From Thermodesulfatator sp. (GTDB taxonomy: Bacteria; Desulfobacterota; Thermodesulfobacteria; Thermodesulfobacteriales; Thermodesulfobacteriaceae), in contig JALWWR010000226.1 in assembly GCA_026993045.1 (NCBI GenBank), positions 1 through 9,975 of the forward strand: a DNA stretch of 9,975 nucleotides, written 5' to 3'. Below are positions 7,155-9,975 of this stretch, piece after piece. Made by a program: the position numbers and the translations under genes. Below the pieces are notes generated by a model. That model did no database searches, was not told where the DNA came from, and saw only the letters and a list, made by a program, of their open reading frames with translations. Each line of letters starts with the position of its first letter. Positions within the stretch are counted from its first letter, which is position 1.

Positions 7155-8074
7155 TGAAAAAGCTCCTTCGCATCGGAACCCGGGGAAGCAAACTGGCCTT
7201 GGCCCAGACGGACTGGGTGGCGGCCCAGCTTAAGGCCCGCCATCCCGGTCTTGAAATCCAAAAAATCATCATAAAGACCAAAGGGGACAAGATACTGGAC
7301 GTTCCCTTGGCCAAGATCGGAGGCAAGGGTCTTTTTGTGAAGGAAATCGAGGAGGCCCTTCTTAGAGACGAGATCGATCTGGCGGTGCATAGCATGAAAG
7401 ACGTGCCCTCCGAGCTCCCAGAGGGTCTGGATATAGTGACTATTCCCCCGCGAGAAGACCCTCGAGATGTCTTGGTGGGGCGAGAAATCAAAAGTTTTAA
7501 AGATCTCCCCCAAGGGGCCCGGGTGGGAACCAGCAGTCTCCGGCGGGGAAGCCAATTAAAACGCCTCCGCCCAGACCTTGAAATCCTTCCTCTCCGAGGA
7601 AATGTAGACACCCGGTTGCGAAAACTCTCTGAGGGCCAATACCAAGCCATTATTTTGGCTGAAGCCGGACTAAAGCGCCTTAATTTAACTGTAGAAAGGG
7701 AACCTTTGTCCCCAGAGATAATGCTTCCGGCGGTAGGCCAGGGTATTCTAGCCATTGAAGCCCGAGCGGATGATTACGAGACCTTAAAACTTCTTGAACC
7801 CCTGCATGACCCGGTGACCGCCCTTTGTGCCGCCGCGGAAAGGGCCTTCTTAAAAAAGATGCAAGGAGGCTGTCAGGTCCCTTTGGCGGCGCACGCGGTC
7901 TTAAAAAACGATCTTATGGTGGTAGAGGGATTCGTTTCAGACCTTGAGGGCCAAAGGTTTTATCGTGATCGGATCACAGGCTCTCCTCAGGACTCTGAGG
8001 CTTTGGGGTTAAAGCTTGCGGAAAATTTACTTAAAGCTGGAGGCGAAGAAATCTTGGCGGAGCTCCTTTCATGA
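7154..8074 (+). CDS. hemC: Porphobilinogen deaminase (hydroxymethylbilane synthase)
   Basis: HemC joins four porphobilinogen molecules into hydroxymethylbilane in the cytoplasm. I choose ATG 7154 (306 residues), which overlaps the fmdB stop as TGATG, giving N-terminus MKKLLRIGTRGSKLALAQT as is usual for the family. TTG 7145 is in frame and would add three residues; GGAGG at 7128-7132 is 12 nt from that TTG and 21 nt from the ATG, so the start is not certain. The catalytic Asp83 lies in HSMKDVPS and the substrate-binding arginines in GTSSLRRGSQLKRLRP (125-140) and LRGNVDTRLRKL (147-158). Cys240 in GGCQVP is the attachment site for the dipyrromethane cofactor. All key residues are present. The gene overlaps the next by 4 nt, matching the next step of the pathway. 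Confidence 0.97.
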   Translation: MKKLLRIGTRGSKLALAQTDWVAAQLKARHPGLEIQKIIIKTKGDKILDVPLAKIGGKGLFVKEIEEALLRDEIDLAVHSMKDVPSELPEGLDIVTIPPREDPRDVLVGREIKSFKDLPQGARVGTSSLRRGSQLKRLRPDLEILPLRGNVDTRLRKLSEGQYQAIILAEAGLKRLNLTVEREPLSPEIMLPAVGQGILAIEARADDYETLKLLEPLHDPVTALCAAAERAFLKKMQGGCQVPLAAHAVLKNDLMVVEGFVSDLEGQRFYRDRITGSPQDSEALGLKLAENLLKAGGEEILAELLS

Positions 8075-9576
8075 AAAAGGGCAAAGTTTATTTGGTAGGC
8101 GCGGGGCCTGGAGACCCTGGGCTTTTCACCTTGAAAGGGGCCAAGGTCTTGGCCAAAGCCCAGGTGGTGGTCTATGACTATCTGGCCAATCCGAAACTCC
8201 TAGCTTACGCCTCGGAAGAAGCCGAAAAGATCTATGTGGGCAAAAAAGGCGGCTGCCATACCCTTTCTCAGTCTGGGATCAACCAGCTATTAGTAGAAAA
8301 GGCCCTTGAGGGAAAATTAGTAGTACGCCTCAAAGGAGGAGATCCTTTTATCTTTGGTCGAGGCGGGGAAGAGATAGAAGCCTTATTAGAACATCAAATT
8401 CCCTTCGAGGTGATCCCAGGTATTACTTCGGCCTTTGCGGTTCCAGCTTATGCTGGCATCCCGGTAACCCATCGCGAATATACCTCCACCTTGGCTTTGA
8501 TCACCGGCCATGAAGCTGAAGGCAAAGAAGATTCGGCCATTGACTGGGAAGCCCTTTCCCGGATAGGTACTTTGATCTTTCTAATGGGCATGAAGAATCT
8601 GCCCCGGATCACTTCCCATCTTTTAAAAGCTGGGCGTTCTCCTGAGACCCCGGTGGCGGTAATTCAATGGGGCACCACCCCTCGACAGCGGGTGGCCGAA
8701 GGAACCCTTTCCAACATTGTGGAACGGGTAAGCGAAGCCGGTCTTTCAGCCCCAGCCACCATATTGGTAGGAGAAGTGGCCCGCTTGAGGGAACGTTTCC
8801 GCTGGTTCGAAAGCTGTCCCCTCTTTGGAAAAAGGATCCTAGTGACCCGGACCCGGGAACAAGCCAGCAAACTGGTAGAACTTTTAGAAGAGGCCGGGGC
8901 TGAGTGTCTAGAAATTCCCACTATCAAAATCGTGCCTCCGGAAAGTTTCGAGCCTCTGGATGAGGCCCTAAAACAGATCGAGACCTTTGACTGGATCATT
9001 TTCACCTCTCAAAATGCGGTAAAGTATTTCAAACAAAGGCTTTACCATCTGGGTAAAGATGCCCGCAGTCTCTATCGGAGCCGCCTGGCTGTTATCGGAA
9101 CCGCCACCGCGGAATCTTTGGCGGCTATGGGGCTCAAGGCTGATCTGATACCGGAAGAATTCCGAGCCGAAGGCCTGATAGAGGCCTTCCGGAAGATAGA
9201 CCTTAAAGGCCAGAGAATCCTTCTCCCCCGAGCCCAAGAGGCCCGCGAGATCCTTCCCGAAAAACTGCAGGAAATGGGGGCCGAAGTAAAGGTGGTCTCA
9301 GCCTATCAAACGGTTCTGCCAGAGGAATCGCGCCAAAAACTCCTTTCAGCCTTAAAGGAGGGGATAGATATTATCACCTTTACCAGTTCTTCTACCGCTA
9401 AAAACCTCTTCCAATTACTTGAAGGGCAAGAGGAGCTCCTGCAAGGAGTAACTCTGGCCTCCATCGGGCCTATTACCAGCGAGACGCTACGAAAACTAGG
9501 GTTCCCGCCCCAGATCGAGGCCCAGGAGTACACTATCTCTGGCCTAGTTTCAGCCATCCAGGAGTACTTTTCTTGA
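8071..9576 (+). CDS. cobA-hemD: Fused uroporphyrinogen-III C-methyltransferase / uroporphyrinogen-III synthase
   Basis: The 501-residue protein has two enzymes in one chain. Residues 1 to about 245 are an S-adenosylmethionine-dependent methyltransferase (SUMT/CobA), with GAGPGDPG (10-17), GGDPFIFGRGGEE (89-101), PGITSA (116-121) and GIPVTHR (129-135). It makes precorrin-2 from uroporphyrinogen III. Residues about 250-501 are HemD, starting GKRILVTR (253-260), with FTSQNAV (311-317), FTSSSTAKN (437-445) and SIGPITSETL (464-473). HemD closes hydroxymethylbilane to uroporphyrinogen III. The methyltransferase precedes the synthase in the chain although it acts after it. The ATG overlaps the hemC stop (ATGA), with GGAG at 8059-8062. 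Such fusions are known in clostridia and deltaproteobacteria. The product can feed siroheme, cobalamin or siroheme-derived heme. Confidence 0.96.
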   Translation: MKKGKVYLVGAGPGDPGLFTLKGAKVLAKAQVVVYDYLANPKLLAYASEEAEKIYVGKKGGCHTLSQSGINQLLVEKALEGKLVVRLKGGDPFIFGRGGEEIEALLEHQIPFEVIPGITSAFAVPAYAGIPVTHREYTSTLALITGHEAEGKEDSAIDWEALSRIGTLIFLMGMKNLPRITSHLLKAGRSPETPVAVIQWGTTPRQRVAEGTLSNIVERVSEAGLSAPATILVGEVARLRERFRWFESCPLFGKRILVTRTREQASKLVELLEEAGAECLEIPTIKIVPPESFEPLDEALKQIETFDWIIFTSQNAVKYFKQRLYHLGKDARSLYRSRLAVIGTATAESLAAMGLKADLIPEEFRAEGLIEAFRKIDLKGQRILLPRAQEAREILPEKLQEMGAEVKVVSAYQTVLPEESRQKLLSALKEGIDIITFTSSSTAKNLFQLLEGQEELLQGVTLASIGPITSETLRKLGFPPQIEAQEYTISGLVSAIQEYFS

Positions 9577-9600
9577 CAGCCACAGTCAGGGTGTTATTGT
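9573..9600 (+). promoter_or_regulatory. Sigma-70 promoter of tRNA-Lys
   Basis: TTGACA at 9573-9578 is a perfect -35 box and contains the cobA-hemD stop TGA (9574-9576). After a 16-nt spacer, TATTGT at 9595-9600 is a 4-of-6 match to the -10 consensus. The expected start is near 9607, a few bases before the tRNA at 9611. The layout parallels the one after lon. Confidence 0.6.
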
Positions 9601-9610
9601 ATCGCCAGGT

Positions 9611-9683
9611 GGGCCGCTAGCTCAACTGGTAGAGCAATGGACTCTTAATCCATAGGTTGGAGGTTCGAGTCCTCCGCGGCCCA
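9611..9683 (+). tRNA. tRNA-Lys (anticodon CUU)
   Basis: A complete 73-nt cloverleaf is visible. The acceptor stem GGGCCGC pairs with GCGGCCC, the D stem is GCTC/GAGC with loop AACTGGTA, and the anticodon stem ATGGA/TCCAT encloses CTCTTAA. The T stem is GGAGG/CCTCC with loop TTCGAGT. The anticodon CTT is at 9644-9646 and reads AAG lysine codons. The discriminator is A9683 and the next bases are CTT, so CCA is not encoded and must be added after transcription, unlike the two tRNAs at 4458-4638. Confidence 0.97.
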
Positions 9684-9840
9684 CTTAGAGCCTCAAGAGT
9701 TTCCGGACTCCCTCTTTAGCTCCAAACACTCAAGGTGTGGCCTTAGTGTGGATTTTGTCACGCTTAACTATACCAAGGGAGGAAAGACCTAAGCCCAAAC
9801 CGCAGATTTTACCCTCCATTATATTCTCTCTCTTTTTTCT
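9684..9840. other. Non-coding stretch after tRNA-Lys
   Basis: No convincing gene is seen in these 157 bases. A possible imperfect hairpin spans 9688-9722: GAGC pairs with GCTC on the outside and AAGAG (9695-9699) with CTCTT (9712-9716) inside, around TCCGGA. It is not followed by a run of T, so it is at best a weak terminator or processing signal for tRNA-Lys. A 29-codon minus-strand frame at 9730-9819 lacks a ribosome binding site. The composition becomes A/T-rich towards the 3' side. Confidence 0.5.
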
Positions 9841-9943
9841 GTAACTTCAGTAACCTTAAAAAAAATATATTGATATTATTAGGTTTCAGCGGTTACACTT
9901 CGGGTTACGCTTAGTTACACTTCGGGCCAAAGTGTTACCTTCC
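9841..9943. repeat. GTAAC/GTTAC motif array flanking an A/T-rich core
   Basis: GTAAC occurs at 9841 and 9850. GTTAC occurs at 9892, 9904, 9914 and 9934. The inner pair is a perfect 6-bp inverted repeat, GTAACC (9850-9855) and GGTTAC (9891-9896), around an A/T-rich core at 9856-9887. The right-hand copies extend to an 11-base unit, GTTACRCTTMG, at 9892-9902, 9904-9914 and 9914-9924, with a degenerate fourth copy at 9934-9943. Start-to-start distances are 9, 12, 10 and 20 nt, close to one or two helical turns. The arrangement resembles a multi-site protein-binding region such as iterons, an operator, or recombinase arm sites. Nothing identifies the binding protein, and no origin or element is proven. 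Confidence 0.5.
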
Positions 9944-9975
9944 TTGATTACCAAGGCTTTCAAGGGGATAAGCTT

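Noticed and set aside
7069..7755. 228-codon open frame on the minus strand
   Set aside because: It lies fully antisense to fmdB and hemC, both strongly supported, and its Arg/Ser-rich translation resembles no protein family. It is a product of codon composition on the other strand.
9730..9819. 29-codon minus-strand frame beginning MEGKICGLGLG
   Set aside because: There is no Shine-Dalgarno box (only GA repeats upstream), no recognised family and no clear promoter. It is short enough to occur by chance, though it could be revisited if conserved in relatives.
9771..9956. TACCAAGG repeated at 9771-9778 and 9949-9956
   Set aside because: An 8-base repeat within about 300 bases is close to chance expectation, and no target-site duplication or element lies between the copies.
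9684..9975. Integrated element using tRNA-Lys as attachment site
   Set aside because: I looked for a repeated copy of the tRNA 3' end downstream and saw none, and no integrase frame is visible before the sequence ends. The tail is too short to exclude an element beyond the window.
9970..9975. Window ends exactly at AAGCTT, a HindIII site
   Set aside because: It could mark a clone or assembly boundary, but a single six-base coincidence is not evidence of biology.
1..9975. CRISPR array, insertion sequence or defence system
   Set aside because: No regularly spaced repeat-spacer pattern, transposase, integrase or defence-type protein was found. Nearly all of the sequence is accounted for by housekeeping genes and tRNAs.

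Overview
The window reads as a gene-dense chromosomal segment of a Gram-negative bacterium, probably a thermophilic, anaerobic member of the Thermodesulfobacteriota (former Deltaproteobacteria). This placement is inference. It rests on the tig-clpP-clpX-lon order, a heptose gene (gmhA, hence LPS), a fused CobA-HemD tetrapyrrole enzyme of the kind common in sulfate reducers and related anaerobes, an FmdB-type zinc ribbon, and Lys/Glu-rich proteins. No 16S rRNA or other decisive marker is present. All protein genes I accept are on the + strand.

Region 1 (1-4421) is protein quality control. It holds the 3' end of the trigger factor gene, then clpP, clpX and lon, tightly spaced (1-nt gap, 4-nt overlap, 34-nt gap). 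Motifs and catalytic residues of ClpP, ClpX and Lon are intact.

Region 2 (4418-4638) is a two-tRNA cluster, tRNA-Val(UAC) and tRNA-Asp(GUC), both with encoded CCA. A consensus -35 hexamer overlaps the lon stop codon.

Region 3 (4656-9576) is a chain of six genes in which each overlaps the next: a membrane-anchored YdcF/DUF218 protein, gmhA, a motif-rich 320-residue protein of uncertain function that starts at TTG, an FmdB-family zinc ribbon, hemC, and a cobA-hemD fusion. The last two supply three consecutive activities: porphobilinogen to hydroxymethylbilane, to uroporphyrinogen III, to precorrin-2. That is the branch point to siroheme, cobalamin and siroheme-derived heme. The first two genes point to the cell envelope.

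Region 4 (9573-9975) has tRNA-Lys(CUU), without encoded CCA, again driven by a TTGACA box that overlaps the preceding stop codon. About 290 nt without a convincing gene follow. This tail has an A/T-rich core flanked by GTAAC motifs on the left and GTTAC motifs on the right. It is the least explained structure in the window and the sequence ends inside or just after it.

Most of the window is ordinary housekeeping DNA. No CRISPR array, insertion sequence, prophage or defence system was seen. The items most worth following up are the 320-residue protein and the repeat array after tRNA-Lys.
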